NCBI GenBank assembly: GCA_030605125.1
Contig: JAUWBD010000001.1
Span: 62,001-126,000, forward strand
DNA: 64,000 bases
Direction: 5' to 3'
Source: Verrucomicrobiota bacterium
GTDB lineage: Bacteria > Verrucomicrobiota > Verrucomicrobiia > Opitutales > Opitutaceae
Below the pieces are notes generated by a model. The model ran no database searches, had not been told where the DNA came from, and saw nothing but the letters and a program-made list of their open reading frames with translations. The first letter of the stretch is position 1. The number at the start of each line of letters is the position of its first letter. Positions 43,826 through 53,742 of this stretch are shown piece by piece. A program made the translations under genes and the position numbers.

Positions 43826-45199
43826 ATGCCCACCGTCACCCTCTCCGTCCACGAATCCGATCCGGTTGATGTCATCGTCGTCGGCGGCGGCCCCACCGGT
43901 TGCACCGCCGCCGCGGCCGCCGCGCGCGAAGGCGCCCGCGTGCTCCTCGTCGAGTCCACCGCCATGCTCGGCGGCAGCGGCACCGGCGCGCTCGTGCCGG
44001 CCTGGTGCCCCTTCACCGACAAAAAACAAGTCATCTACCGCGGCCTCGCCGAGCGCATCCTGCGCACCTGCAAGGAGCGCCAACCGCTCGTCCCCGCCAA
44101 CCAGTTCGACTGGGTGCCGATCGACCCCGAACTGCTCAAGCGCGTCTATGACGACCTCGTCGCCGAGTTCGGCGTCACCGTGCTCTTCCAGACCACGCTC
44201 GCCGCCGTCGAGAAAAAGCGCGACTCCGTCTCTTCGATCATCGTCGCCAACAAACGCGGGCTCACCCGCCTGCGCGCGCGCGTCTTCATCGACTGCACCG
44301 GCGACGCCGATCTCTGCGCCTGGGCCGGCGCCGAGTTCCAGAAAGGCGACGCCCACGGCGACCTCATGCCCGCCACCCACTGCTTCATCCTCAGCAACGT
44401 GGACACCGAGGCCTTCAAGACCGATTGCGACAACGGCCGCCGCCTCATGGGCAACCACCCCAAGACGCGCTTCTACGAGATCATCGAGAGCGGCCGCTTC
44501 CCCCTGATCCGCGACGCCCACGCCTGCGCCAACCTCATCGGCCCCGGCACCGTCGGCTTCAACGCCGGCCACATCTGGCAGGTGGACAACACCGACCCCG
44601 ATTCCGTCTCCCGCGCCCTCGCCCAGGGCCGGCAAATCGCCGCCCAGTTTCGCGACGCCTTCGCCGAGTATTACCCCGCCGCCTTCGCCAACGCCTTCCT
44701 TGTCACCACCGGCAGCGTGCTCGGCGTGCGCGAGACCCGCCGCATCACCGGCGACTACGTCCTCACGCTCGACGACTACATCGACCGTCGCTCCTTCCCC
44801 GACGAGATCTGCCGCAACGCCTACTTCATCGACATCCACCACTCGCTCAAGGAGGCCGGCGAACACACGAAGAAGCGCGCCGACGGCCTCTCCATGCCGT
44901 CGCTCCATTACCAGCCCGGCGAATCCCACGGCATCCCCTACCGCTGCCTCACGCCGCGCGGCCTGCGCAACGTCCTCGTCGCCGGTCGCTCCATCTCCTG
45001 CGACCGCCCCGTGCAGGGCAGCGTGCGCGTGATGCCCGTCTGCCTCGCGATGGGCGACGCCGCCGGCCTCGCCGCCGCGCTCGCCGACGACTCCGCCGAC
45101 GCCGACGTGCACGCCGTGGACGTCGCCCGCCTCCGCGCCCGCCTCGTCGAGGAAGGCGCTTGGCTTCCCGAGCCCGCTCGGGTCGCGGCGACCGCCTGA
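43826..45199 (+). CDS. FAD-dependent oxidoreductase (FAD_oxidored type)
   Basis: 457 aa. The N-terminal FAD fold is clear: VDVIVVGGGPTGCTAAAAAA, then VLLVESTAMLGGSGTGALVP. C-terminal VMPVCLAMGDAAGLAAAL is the second FAD contact. Same group as the gene at 23122 but clearly diverged. Cytoplasmic; substrate likely a sugar or polyol. It has its own motif-bearing promoter region and sits between GH130 and the giant propeller gene. Confidence 0.85.
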   Translation: MPTVTLSVHESDPVDVIVVGGGPTGCTAAAAAAREGARVLLVESTAMLGGSGTGALVPAWCPFTDKKQVIYRGLAERILRTCKERQPLVPANQFDWVPIDPELLKRVYDDLVAEFGVTVLFQTTLAAVEKKRDSVSSIIVANKRGLTRLRARVFIDCTGDADLCAWAGAEFQKGDAHGDLMPATHCFILSNVDTEAFKTDCDNGRRLMGNHPKTRFYEIIESGRFPLIRDAHACANLIGPGTVGFNAGHIWQVDNTDPDSVSRALAQGRQIAAQFRDAFAEYYPAAFANAFLVTTGSVLGVRETRRITGDYVLTLDDYIDRRSFPDEICRNAYFIDIHHSLKEAGEHTKKRADGLSMPSLHYQPGESHGIPYRCLTPRGLRNVLVAGRSISCDRPVQGSVRVMPVCLAMGDAAGLAAALADDSADADVHAVDVARLRARLVEEGAWLPEPARVAATA

Positions 45200-45210
45200 T
45201 CCCTATCCGT

Positions 45211-45233
45211 GTAGGGGCGTCGCTTGCGACCCC
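45211..45233. repeat. REP-like GTAG hairpin 1
   Basis: GTAG followed by an imperfect palindrome with core GGGGCGTCGCTTGCGACC, 12 bp after the FAD gene stop. Resembles REP units recognised by RAYT transposases (5' GTAG). It could also help terminate the transcript. Confidence 0.55.
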
Positions 45234-45314
45234 GCCGAATACGGGCGGCCACCGCTCCCCGTAAGGTATTCGTTCGCTTTCACCCTGCGCCACTCAACCG
45301 CGCACCCCCGCTCC

Positions 45315-48300
45315 ATGCCCCCCCGCCCCCTACCCATTGCCCTGGCCGCCGCCTTGCTCACCTCCGCCGCGCTCACCGCCGCGGAGCCCGCCATCCCGAT
45401 CACCTTCGAGCTGAAGGAACCGGGCCACGTCACCCTCGTCATCGAGGGCGCCGACGGAAAACGTGTCCGCAACCTCGTCAGCGAAACGCCCTTCCCCGCC
45501 GGCAGGCACACCGTCGCCTGGGACGGACTCGACGACCTCGGGCGCGACCCCCAAGCCGCCAAACACTCCATTTTCCACATCCCCGGCAAGATGGTTTCTC
45601 CCGGCGACTACACCGTGCGCGGCCTCGCCCACCCGGGCATCGACATCGTGTATCAGCTCACTCCCTACACGGAGGGCCGCCCGCCGTGGAACAACGGCGA
45701 TCCCGCCTCCCAGTGGCTCACCAACCACAGCGCCCCCAGCGGCGTGGCGTTCGTTCCCGCCGGAGGGGCGCCGACGCGTGAAGGCAAACCATCGTCCGCC
45801 GGCCCGCAGGTGCTCATCGCCAGCCGCGTCGCCGAGGGCGGCAGCGGCCTCGCCTGGCTCGACATGGACGGGCGCAAGGTCTGGGGCCAGCACTGGCTCG
45901 GCGGCGTCTGGACCGCCGCCTCGCACCTCTCCGTCGATCACGGCTCCCGCACCGTCGAGGGCGTTTACGCCTATGCCGCCGCCTCGTGGCCGGGCGACAA
46001 ATACAACAACTACCGCTCCGAACTTCGTCTCCACAAACTCATGGCCGCCGGCCACGGCGTGAAGGCCCCCAGGGACAAACGCTTCGGCACCGGCGAAGAC
46101 CGCCCGGTCCTCGAACCCACCTACTCCATCCCCCTTTCGCAACCGCTCCCCGACGACTTCGCCAAGCGCCCCGAGCGCGAGCAAAGGAGCCTCGTCCGCT
46201 CCCGCTCCGCCGACCTCACCGGGCTCGCGGTTCACAACGGCATCGTCTGGGCCGCCTTCGCCGACCGCGATTTCGCCGTCGTCATCGACGCCCACGCCGG
46301 CAAGGAGCTCGGCACCGTCTCCATCCCCGCCGTGCGCGGCCTCGCCTTCGACCGCGCGGGCAATCTCCACGCCCTCTCCCAAGGCCGCCTGCTCCGCTTC
46401 GCCATCGACTTCGCCACGCCCGCCAACCTCCCCGCGCCCGTCGTCCTCGTCTCCAACCTGGAGGACCCCCAGTCCGTCACGATCGACGACAATGGCGTGC
46501 TCTACGTCAGCGACTGGGGCGACAGCCACCAAGTCAAACGCTTCACCGCCGACGGCCGCCCGCTCGCGCCGATCGGCGAACCAGGCGCGCCCGCCATCGG
46601 TCCCTACAACCCGCGCAAGCTCAGCAAACCCGCCGGCATGGCCGTGGACGACCGCGGTCGCCTCTGGGTTGCCGAAAACACCCACACGCCCAAGCGCGTC
46701 AGCCTGTGGAACACCGGGGACGCCTCCCTCATCGACGCCTTCTACGGCCCCATGCGCTACGGCGGCTCGGGCGCCGTCGATCCCAAGGACCCGACCCGCT
46801 TCTTCTACGACGACGACCACGGCGGGGGCATCGAGTTCAAGCTCGACTACGCCATCGGCCGCTCGACGCCCGTATCCATTTACTACCTACCCGACCACGA
46901 CCAGACCGGCATCACCGGTCGCTACGTCGGTGGCGCGCCCAGCTATCCCCTCCATAACGGCGTCCGCACCTACCTGACCAACGCCTACAGCCTCCACACC
47001 ACCGGCCGCCGCAGCGCCACGCTCTGGCGGCGCGACGACGACGGCGTCGCCCGCATCGTCGCCGCCGCCGGCTCCACGCTCGACTCGAACGGCGCGCTCC
47101 TGCCCGTCTTCGCCCGCGACGACATCCGCGCCAAGATGCCCCCCGGCCACGACCCCGCCTCGCCCAAGGCGTTCTTCTTCGTTTGGTCCGACCTCGACGG
47201 CGACCAACTCGTCTCGCCCGACGAGATCCAGATCGCCGACGCCGGCGACTTTTCCGGGAACAAGACACCGCGCCCCAACATCATCGGCGTGGCCATCGAC
47301 GACGCCCTCGTCTGGACCGTGGCCAACCTCGGCGGCGCCCTCGTGCAACTCCGCCCCGTGTCCGTCAACGCCGCCGGCGCTCCGGTTTACGATCTCGCCA
47401 AGACCGACGTCCTCTCCCGCGCCGTGCAAGCGCCCGCCAGCAGCGGCCACGCCCAGGCGCTCTCCGCCCGCGATGGCTGGACGATCACGACCACTCCGCT
47501 CGCCCCGCACCCGCGCGAGGCTGTCGGCGCCGCGCGCAACGGCGAAGCCATCTGGTCCTACCCCAGCCTCTGGCCCGGTCTCCACGCCTCGCACATCGCC
47601 CCCATGCCGGAAAATTCCGGCCAGTTGGTCGGCACCACCCGCGTCATCGGCAACGTCATCGACGCCCCGCCCGGCTCCGACGCCGGCCAGCTCTTCGCCA
47701 TCAATTCCAACAAAGGCGTGATCTACGTCTTCACCGTGGACGGTCTCTTCGTCACCCGTCTCTTCCAAGATTGCCGCACCACCTCCTGGCGAGCCCCCGA
47801 AGCCATCCGCGGCATGTCCGTCGCCCACCTCTCGCTCCAAGAGGAATGCTTCGGCCCGATGTGGACCCGCGCCTACGACGGCCGTGTGTTCCTCCAGGGC
47901 GGCTTCCCCGGCAACATCATGACCGTCGAGCACCTCGACAAAGTCCGCCGTCTCCCCGACAAGCGCATCACCGTCACTCGCGAGCAACTCGCCGCCGCGC
48001 AGGCCGAAAACCTTCGCGCCGAGGCCGAACGTCAAGCCGCCCGTGAAATCAAACCGCTCGCCATTCCCGCCTCTTCGCCCGCCCCCGTCGTGGACGGCAG
48101 ACTCGACGACTGGGCCGGCGCGCAATGGCTCCCCATCGACAAACGCACCGCCAAGGTCGGCAACTGGGGCAAACGTCCCGTCGAGTCCGCCGCCTCCGCG
48201 CGCATCTCCGGCGACCGCCTCTACCTCGCCTGGAGAACCTACGATCCCGAGCTCCTGCGCAGCAGCGGCGAATCGATGAACAACCTCTTCAAGACCGGCG

Positions 48301-48797
48301 GCGCCCTCGATCTCATGATAGGCGCCGACGCCTCCGCCGACCCCGCGCGCCGCGCCGCCGTCGCCGGCGACCGCCGCCTCCTGGTCACCCAGGTCAAAGG
48401 CAAGACCGTCGCCGTTCTTTACTCCCCCGTATCGCCCGGCGCCACGACTGAGCCGGTCGTCTTCGGCTCGCCGCTGCGCACCCTGCGCTTCGACCGCGTC
48501 GATGTCGTCAGCGACAAAGTCGCGCTCGCCTACGAGATCAAACCCGACCTCGAAAAAGACAAAAACGGCTCGATCAAAGCCGCGACCTTCGAGGTCTCCG
48601 TTCCGCTCTCGGTCCTCGGCTTCGTCCCGAAGCCGGGTTCGTCCCACCGTTTCGACATCGGACTCCTCCGCGGCGACGGCGCGCAGACGCTCCAGCGCGT
48701 TTACTGGAGCAACAAAGCCTCCGGCCTCGTGAGCGACATCCCCAGCGAAGCCGAGCTCATCCCCGCCCTTTGGGGCACGCTCCAGATTATCGATTAA
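45315..48797 (+). CDS. Giant secreted beta-propeller protein with FlgD-like and CBM9-like domains
   Basis: 1160 aa. Signal peptide about 1-22 (LPIALAAALLTSAALTAA). Order: FlgD-like Ig domain (about 28-105, GRHTVAWDGLDDLGRD), NHL-type propeller (about 120-870, VLYVSDWGDSHQVKRF, with a calcium-loop-like SDLDGDQLVSPDE), an Ala/Glu-rich helix (REQLAAAQAENLRAEAERQA) and a C-terminal CBM9/DOMON-like domain starting APVVDGRLDDWAGAQW. It shares most modules with the protein at 7920 but lacks the N-terminal CBM9-like domain. Probably binds or processes polysaccharide outside the cytoplasm; no catalytic residues recognised. Confidence 0.75.
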   Translation: MPPRPLPIALAAALLTSAALTAAEPAIPITFELKEPGHVTLVIEGADGKRVRNLVSETPFPAGRHTVAWDGLDDLGRDPQAAKHSIFHIPGKMVSPGDYTVRGLAHPGIDIVYQLTPYTEGRPPWNNGDPASQWLTNHSAPSGVAFVPAGGAPTREGKPSSAGPQVLIASRVAEGGSGLAWLDMDGRKVWGQHWLGGVWTAASHLSVDHGSRTVEGVYAYAAASWPGDKYNNYRSELRLHKLMAAGHGVKAPRDKRFGTGEDRPVLEPTYSIPLSQPLPDDFAKRPEREQRSLVRSRSADLTGLAVHNGIVWAAFADRDFAVVIDAHAGKELGTVSIPAVRGLAFDRAGNLHALSQGRLLRFAIDFATPANLPAPVVLVSNLEDPQSVTIDDNGVLYVSDWGDSHQVKRFTADGRPLAPIGEPGAPAIGPYNPRKLSKPAGMAVDDRGRLWVAENTHTPKRVSLWNTGDASLIDAFYGPMRYGGSGAVDPKDPTRFFYDDDHGGGIEFKLDYAIGRSTPVSIYYLPDHDQTGITGRYVGGAPSYPLHNGVRTYLTNAYSLHTTGRRSATLWRRDDDGVARIVAAAGSTLDSNGALLPVFARDDIRAKMPPGHDPASPKAFFFVWSDLDGDQLVSPDEIQIADAGDFSGNKTPRPNIIGVAIDDALVWTVANLGGALVQLRPVSVNAAGAPVYDLAKTDVLSRAVQAPASSGHAQALSARDGWTITTTPLAPHPREAVGAARNGEAIWSYPSLWPGLHASHIAPMPENSGQLVGTTRVIGNVIDAPPGSDAGQLFAINSNKGVIYVFTVDGLFVTRLFQDCRTTSWRAPEAIRGMSVAHLSLQEECFGPMWTRAYDGRVFLQGGFPGNIMTVEHLDKVRRLPDKRITVTREQLAAAQAENLRAEAERQAAREIKPLAIPASSPAPVVDGRLDDWAGAQWLPIDKRTAKVGNWGKRPVESAASARISGDRLYLAWRTYDPELLRSSGESMNNLFKTGGALDLMIGADASADPARRAAVAGDRRLLVTQVKGKTVAVLYSPVSPGATTEPVVFGSPLRTLRFDRVDVVSDKVALAYEIKPDLEKDKNGSIKAATFEVSVPLSVLGFVPKPGSSHRFDIGLLRGDGAQTLQRVYWSNKASGLVSDIPSEAELIPALWGTLQIID

Positions 48798-48812
48798 TAT
48801 CCCTCTGGTTTT

Positions 48813-48840
48813 ATCTGCGCCCATCTGCGAAATCTGCGGT
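48813..48840. repeat. Three tandem 9-10-mers with ATCTGCG core
   Basis: Three consecutive units starting ATCTGCG, differing only in the last two or three bases, sit in the 61-bp gap before the oxidoreductase gene. Same layout as at 17504 and 62224. Confidence 0.7.
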
Positions 48841-48858
48841 CCAAATTCGTCCCTCTCC

Positions 48859-49818
48859 ATGATCCGCGTCGGACTCCACGGGCTCAACGGCCACCAAATT
48901 CACCCGGCACTCGTCGCCCACCCGAACGCCAAGCTCGTCGCCATCGCCGATATCTCACGCGAAAAGCTCGCGCCGTCTCAGGCCGCCGACGTCTCACTCC
49001 GCGTCCACGCGAGCTTCGACGCGCTCATAGCCGATCCCGATATCGATTTCATCTCGCTCTGCTCCCCTCGCCGCGCCGATCAGGCCGCCCTCGCCATCCG
49101 CGCCCTGCGCGCCGGCAAGCACGTGCTCGCCGAAAAACCCTGCGCGCTCACCGAGGCCGACCTCGACGCCATCATCGCCGCCGCCCGCGAGACCGGCCGT
49201 GTTTTCCACGAGATGGCCGGCACCGGCTTCAGCCAGCCCTACTTCGCCCTGCGCGAAGTCGTTCGCTCCGGCGTGCTCGGTGAAATCGTGCAAGTGATCT
49301 CCGAGAAGTCCTACCCCTACGCCGACTGGCGTCCACAAGACGAAGCGCTCGACGGCGGCCTCATCCTCCAAAACGCCGTCCACGCCCTGCGTTTCGTCGA
49401 ACACGTCGCCGGCACGCAAATCGCGTCCGTGCTCGCCGCCGAAACCACGCTTGGCAACCCCGTCGCCGGCGGCGGGCTCCGCATGGCATCGGCCCTCCTC
49501 CTCACGCTGCGCAACGGCGGACTCGCCTCGATCACCGCCAACTACCTCAACCAATCCGGCACCGGCGTGTGGGGCAACGAGTCGCTGAAAATCCTCGGCT
49601 CCCGCGGCTTCGTCGAATCCGCCGCCGGCGGCAAACACACCCGCCTCGTCGTCGGCGACCGCGACTTTGGTCCGCTCGACACGTCCTCACCCGGTATCAA
49701 TTGGTTGGATACAATCTTTTCCGATATCGAAGGCCGCGGGAAACTCCCGCTCACGCTCGAAGAGGAACTCTCCCCCACCCGCTGGGCCCTGCGCGCCAAG
49801 GCGGGCCTCGCTCGCTGA
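48859..49818 (+). CDS. Gfo/Idh/MocA-family NAD(P) oxidoreductase
   Basis: 319 aa. N-terminal Rossmann fold (IRVGLHGLNGHQIHP, VAIADISREKL) and the family's EKP motif (HVLAEKPCALT, about 92-94), then the mixed alpha/beta substrate domain. Likely oxidises a sugar or sugar derivative produced from the same glycan. Its 3' end overlaps, on the other strand, 132 bp of the tail of the AraC ORF. Sixty-one bp after the propeller gene, with a triple repeat in the gap. Confidence 0.85.
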   Translation: MIRVGLHGLNGHQIHPALVAHPNAKLVAIADISREKLAPSQAADVSLRVHASFDALIADPDIDFISLCSPRRADQAALAIRALRAGKHVLAEKPCALTEADLDAIIAAARETGRVFHEMAGTGFSQPYFALREVVRSGVLGEIVQVISEKSYPYADWRPQDEALDGGLILQNAVHALRFVEHVAGTQIASVLAAETTLGNPVAGGGLRMASALLLTLRNGGLASITANYLNQSGTGVWGNESLKILGSRGFVESAAGGKHTRLVVGDRDFGPLDTSSPGINWLDTIFSDIEGRGKLPLTLEEELSPTRWALRAKAGLAR

Positions 49819-50859
49819 CGCGGCCCGGCGCTCGCTCCGTCCTTTGCCGACTCGGTCCGCTTCGTGAAGCAGTAGGATCGCGGCCGCGATCCGGCGTGTC
49901 AGGCCCCGGCGCGACCGAAGGTCTTTTTCCCTTCCTCTTCTCAAACGCCCGGGGCGCTCGCGCGCCTCCTGCGTTTGAAAAGCGCGGGGAGACGCGCCCT
50001 CATGCCGCTTAAACCAAGCCGAGAAATGAGAGAGCTGGCGAAAGCCCAGTTCGTAGGCGACCTGCTTGACCGACTGCTTGCCCGCCTTGAGCGCCCGACG
50101 CGCGCGCTCCATCCGTCCGCGCTCCCAATACTGATGAAGCGTGAAACCGTAGATTTGGGCGCAGACACGATTCAGTCGTCCCGTGCTCAAGCCGCTCGCT
50201 CGCGTCACCGCCTCCTCCGGATATCCGCCTCCGGGCGTCTGGGAATCGATCACCTGCAGGGCGCGCGCCACCCGGGGGTCTGTCGATTCCGGGATTCTCA
50301 TTTTCAGGCCCGCTTCCATCAAGGCCTCGACCAGCGCACCCTGCCAGGCCTGCCAATGCCGCTGATACTCCAGAAAACGCGGATAGCTCATCTGGTTTCG
50401 CCAATGAAAAACGGTGCGCATGTCGCGCTCGTAGTCGTCGTTCCATCTCAGCTTTTCCGTCAGCGCCAGAAGTCGGCGCGCATGGCGCTCGAGGCTCGGA
50501 TGCTCCCGCGCATCGATCACCACGAGCGCCTTTCCCTCAAACAAGGGCGATCCATCCGGCCAACTCTGCGACACGCGTAGCGCCAACAGGCGCGTGTCCG
50601 GCGCGAAGCGCTGCGTCACCCGCGAGCCGAAGCACACCAGCCACTGCCCCTTCCCCGCGCGCGCCGTCTCCCCGTCCGAGGCGATCTGCGCCCGGCCCTC
50701 GCGCACCAGCCACGCGCTGAACTCGCGCTCCCGCTCGCCGCTGCGATCCGCCTTCCCCGCCGGGATCACGCTGTCGTGAATGAAGAGCAGCTCGGTGCGC
50801 ACGCTCTCCCAGTCGTGCAGGCTGCTCGTATCCCCGGAAGCGAAGTCGGTCTCACGCAT
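49687..50859 (-). CDS. AraC-family transcriptional regulator with antisense-overlapping C-terminal tail
   Basis: 390 aa from ATG 50859 (MRETDFASGDTS). An N-terminal cupin-like sensor (about 1-175) precedes the double HTH (about 190-290: VTRASGLSTGRLNRVCAQIYG, then VKQVAYELGFRQLSHFSAWFKR). AraC proteins normally end just after this point; here the frame stays open for about 95 more residues of Arg/Ala-rich sequence, through a REP-like palindrome and into the antisense strand of the oxidoreductase gene. The tail is probably non-functional read-through. Divergent from the beta-helix gene; the shared motif begins 9 bp upstream of its own start. Confidence 0.8.
   Translation of the reverse strand: MRETDFASGDTSSLHDWESVRTELLFIHDSVIPAGKADRSGEREREFSAWLVREGRAQIASDGETARAGKGQWLVCFGSRVTQRFAPDTRLLALRVSQSWPDGSPLFEGKALVVIDAREHPSLERHARRLLALTEKLRWNDDYERDMRTVFHWRNQMSYPRFLEYQRHWQAWQGALVEALMEAGLKMRIPESTDPRVARALQVIDSQTPGGGYPEEAVTRASGLSTGRLNRVCAQIYGFTLHQYWERGRMERARRALKAGKQSVKQVAYELGFRQLSHFSAWFKRHEGASPRAFQTQEARERPGRLRRGREKDLRSRRGLTRRIAAAILLLHEADRVGKGRSERRAASASEARLGAQGPAGGGEFLFEREREFPAAFDIGKDCIQPIDTG
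49873..49893. repeat. REP-like GTAG palindrome 2
   Basis: GTAG directly followed by the perfect 18-bp palindrome GGATCGCGGCCGCGATCC. Lies between the oxidoreductase 3' end and the AraC HTH, inside the open tail of the AraC ORF. Confidence 0.6.
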
Positions 50860-50867
50860 CGGCTGCA

Positions 50868-50897
50868 AATAGATAACTTTTGGCGTAAGCCGACAAC
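50868..50897 (+). promoter_or_regulatory. Copy 1 of the shared AraC-locus motif
   Basis: GATAACTTTTGGCGTAAGCC with flanks AATA and GACAAC, in the AraC/beta-helix divergent promoter. The GATAAC/GACAAC ends form a direct repeat 20 bp apart, typical of AraC binding sites. Confidence 0.65.
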
Positions 50898-51024
50898 TCC
50901 ATTCGATTGCCCGTCCCGCGCGCGGGTTCGAATCTCGCGCCAATCCCCGCCCCCCGTCCGACCGCCTCGTCATCCATGGCGAACCACGCGGAACGACGAC
51001 TTCCACCCCAAACCACCGTCATTC

Positions 51025-53718
51025 ATGCCCCTCCGTGCCCCCTCGCTCCCGCGCGCCCTCGTCGTTGTCCTCGGCCTGCTCTCCTCCATCACCGCTGCAG
51101 CCTTCGGCCAACCCCCCTTGGTCTTCACCCACACCAAATCCGCCCTGCCCGGAGACATGATCGTCATCCACGGCGCGCGATTCATCCAGGGGACCGACAT
51201 GCCCGAGGTCTGGTTTGACACGATGACTGGCGATACCTCGCCGCCATCGCCCACCACGCAATCCACGGAGGTGGTCTCGCAGACCGCCACCCTGCTCCAC
51301 GTCCGCGTGCCCGAATCCCTTTCCCCCGGCCTCTATGCCGTCTTCGTGAAACGCGGCGCTTTCACCAGCGCGCCCCTCTGGATCAACCGCGCCGACGCCT
51401 GGCAGGTTCTCGACCTCGCCGGCACCGAAATCGACCCCGGCCGACCGTTTCGACTCTATGGCTGGAACCTCGAGCTCTCCGGAGCGGCCTCCCAGGTCTG
51501 GTTCGAAAACATCGATACCCTCGCCCGCACCGCCGCCACCGTCACCGCGCTCGATCGCGCCAACCTGCTGCAAGCCACCGCGCCCGCCACCTTGGTCCCC
51601 GGCCAGTCCTATCGCCTCATCGTGAGCAACGGTCACGGCGGAGCCTACGGAGAGACCGCCGGCCCCGTGCTCTCCTGCCTAGCCACCCCGGTTGATGCCC
51701 TCGGCCTCGGCGTGCCCTGGGCCGACGAATACGCCTTCGCCGCCGCCACCGTGATCAACGTCAAAGCCCCCCCGTTCAACGCCGTGGGCGACGGCATCGC
51801 CGACGACTCCGCCGCCATCCAGGCCGCCTGCGACGCCGCCACCGCCGCCGGAGGAGCACAGGTCTATTTCCCCGCCGGCACCTACAACCTGGGAAGCACC
51901 ATCGTCCGCCTCGGCGCCAGGATCGTCCTCCGCGGCGACGGCCCCGCCCACTCCACCATCCACGGCGAGATCAACCCCAAGAACTCAAACACCTCCTCCC
52001 ATCTCGGCATCGCCGATCTCCGGCTCACCGGCGGCCGCCTCCGCATGAACAGCAAACCCGGTCCCGTCTTCGCCGTCCGCTCCGAGTTCGACGTGCCCGG
52101 CGGCTCCGCCCTCGACGTCCAATCCTGCACCAGCAAGGCGCTCGTGCGCGATTGCAGCATCATCGCCCGCTCCATCTCGCAGAAAAACGTCTTCAACTGC
52201 AGCAACACCCGCAACCTCCTCTTCAAGGACAACTACATGCAGTGGTCCGACGGACGCATCTACGCCGTCGGCGGTCGGGATCTCCAGATCGATGGCTCCG
52301 TCTTCATGCGCACCTCCGTCACCACTCCGTCCAATGGTGTCGAATATGGCGGGTGGGCCCTCGACCGCGCCAGCAACGTCGCCGTGATCGACAACTCCTT
52401 CGGGAAAATCGGCTCCGGCCCGATCATCCAGTCCAACGACGGCGAGACCATCCTCAACCAATCCGTCCCCCGCCTCGGCTTCGGCGCCGTCGGCTCCGCC
52501 ACCGCCAACACCCTCACCGACGGCGCGCAGGCCTGGACCACCGACCAGCTCGTGAACGAGGACGCGCACGTCCTCATCGTCTCCGGCCCCGGCGAAGGCC
52601 AGTGGCGCCACATCGTCTCCCACACCTCCGACACGCTCACCCTCGACACCCCCTGGGATATCGTCCCCACCACCGCGTCCGGCTACGTCGTCACGCGCAA
52701 GGACGTCAACTGGCTCGTCGCCGGAAACCTCTTCGAAGACTGCCCCCGCCCCATCTGGCTCTATAGCTGCACCATGGCCGACGTCGCCATCGTGGACAAC
52801 CACTTCGTCAACTCCGGCGACATCTACCTGCGCTCCGACCAGCGCCAAAGCGACGGTCGCCACACCGTCTTCCACAACGTGCTGATCCAGGACAACGAGA
52901 TCGTGAACACCAACCACGTCTATCCCTCGCAGCTCGTTTTTCAGGCCACCGTGCCCGGCACCGGCTCCGAGGTCCGCCTCGGCAACGGCTTCTGGGACGT
53001 CGTCGTGCGCCACAACACCATCGACTCCCTCCGCCCCTCCCTCGGCGCCGGCAGCGGTTACGGCGTCGTCGGCGAAGGCTATTTCGCCGTCACCAACGGC
53101 AACGGATCCGGGCTCGACGGCCGCGAGGGCATCAAAGGACTCCTCTTCGACCGCAACGCCGCCTGGAACCTCGACCACGCCTACCACACCTCGACCGGCG
53201 TCTCGCGCACGACCATCCATCGCCCCGCCTTCGCCAACATCGGCTCGCCGCTCCACGACTTCGTCCGTCCCGGAGCCACCCAGGGCGCGCTCGACACCGT
53301 CGTCGTCGCCGGCTCCCATATCCTCGACAACACCGACCACTCCGGCCTCGCCGTCACCGGCCTCTGGACCGCATCGACCAGCAGTCCCGGCTACGTCGGC
53401 CCCGACTACCAGCACGACCGCAATGCCGACAAAGGCGCCAAAACCTTCCGCTACACCCCTGAACTTCCCCAAGCCGGCTCCTACGCCGTTTACGCCCGCT
53501 GGGCCGCACACCCCAACCGCGCATCCAACGCCCCCTACACCATCGTTCACGCCTCAGGCTCCGACACCGTCAGCGTAAACCAACGAATCAACGGCGGAGT
53601 CTGGCAGCTCCTTGGCGTTTATTCATTCGCGGCCGGCTCCGCCGGGCATGTCACCCTCGGCACCGCCTCCACCGACGGCTTCGTCATCGCCGACGCAGTC
53701 CGGTTCGTGGGCCAATAA
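51025..53718 (+). CDS. Secreted parallel beta-helix (pectate-lyase-superfamily) protein with golvesin-like C-terminal domain
   Basis: 897 aa from ATG 51025 (signal peptide RALVVVLGLLSSITAAAFGQ); the track's 50776 start runs through the promoter. About 30-210 contains IPT/TIG-like beta domains. About 235-760 is a right-handed beta-helix opening with NAVGDGIADDSAAIQAACDA and VYFPAGTYNLGSTIVRLG, the Pectate_lyase_3/rhamnogalacturonase-like start. About 790-897 is a golvesin/Xly-type domain (AGSYAVYARWAAHPNRA, ending FVIADAVRFVGQ). Substrate is probably an acidic polysaccharide; catalytic residues are not certain. Divergent from the AraC gene. Confidence 0.8.
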   Translation: MPLRAPSLPRALVVVLGLLSSITAAAFGQPPLVFTHTKSALPGDMIVIHGARFIQGTDMPEVWFDTMTGDTSPPSPTTQSTEVVSQTATLLHVRVPESLSPGLYAVFVKRGAFTSAPLWINRADAWQVLDLAGTEIDPGRPFRLYGWNLELSGAASQVWFENIDTLARTAATVTALDRANLLQATAPATLVPGQSYRLIVSNGHGGAYGETAGPVLSCLATPVDALGLGVPWADEYAFAAATVINVKAPPFNAVGDGIADDSAAIQAACDAATAAGGAQVYFPAGTYNLGSTIVRLGARIVLRGDGPAHSTIHGEINPKNSNTSSHLGIADLRLTGGRLRMNSKPGPVFAVRSEFDVPGGSALDVQSCTSKALVRDCSIIARSISQKNVFNCSNTRNLLFKDNYMQWSDGRIYAVGGRDLQIDGSVFMRTSVTTPSNGVEYGGWALDRASNVAVIDNSFGKIGSGPIIQSNDGETILNQSVPRLGFGAVGSATANTLTDGAQAWTTDQLVNEDAHVLIVSGPGEGQWRHIVSHTSDTLTLDTPWDIVPTTASGYVVTRKDVNWLVAGNLFEDCPRPIWLYSCTMADVAIVDNHFVNSGDIYLRSDQRQSDGRHTVFHNVLIQDNEIVNTNHVYPSQLVFQATVPGTGSEVRLGNGFWDVVVRHNTIDSLRPSLGAGSGYGVVGEGYFAVTNGNGSGLDGREGIKGLLFDRNAAWNLDHAYHTSTGVSRTTIHRPAFANIGSPLHDFVRPGATQGALDTVVVAGSHILDNTDHSGLAVTGLWTASTSSPGYVGPDYQHDRNADKGAKTFRYTPELPQAGSYAVYARWAAHPNRASNAPYTIVHASGSDTVSVNQRINGGVWQLLGVYSFAAGSAGHVTLGTASTDGFVIADAVRFVGQ

Positions 53719-53742
53719 GCGCCGCCTATCAGCACCAGCCCC

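Noticed and set aside
49921-49985. Hairpin TCAAACGC...GCGTTTGA as AraC terminator
   Set aside because: 22-base loop and no T-tract in the gene's direction; it also lies inside the still-open reading frame.
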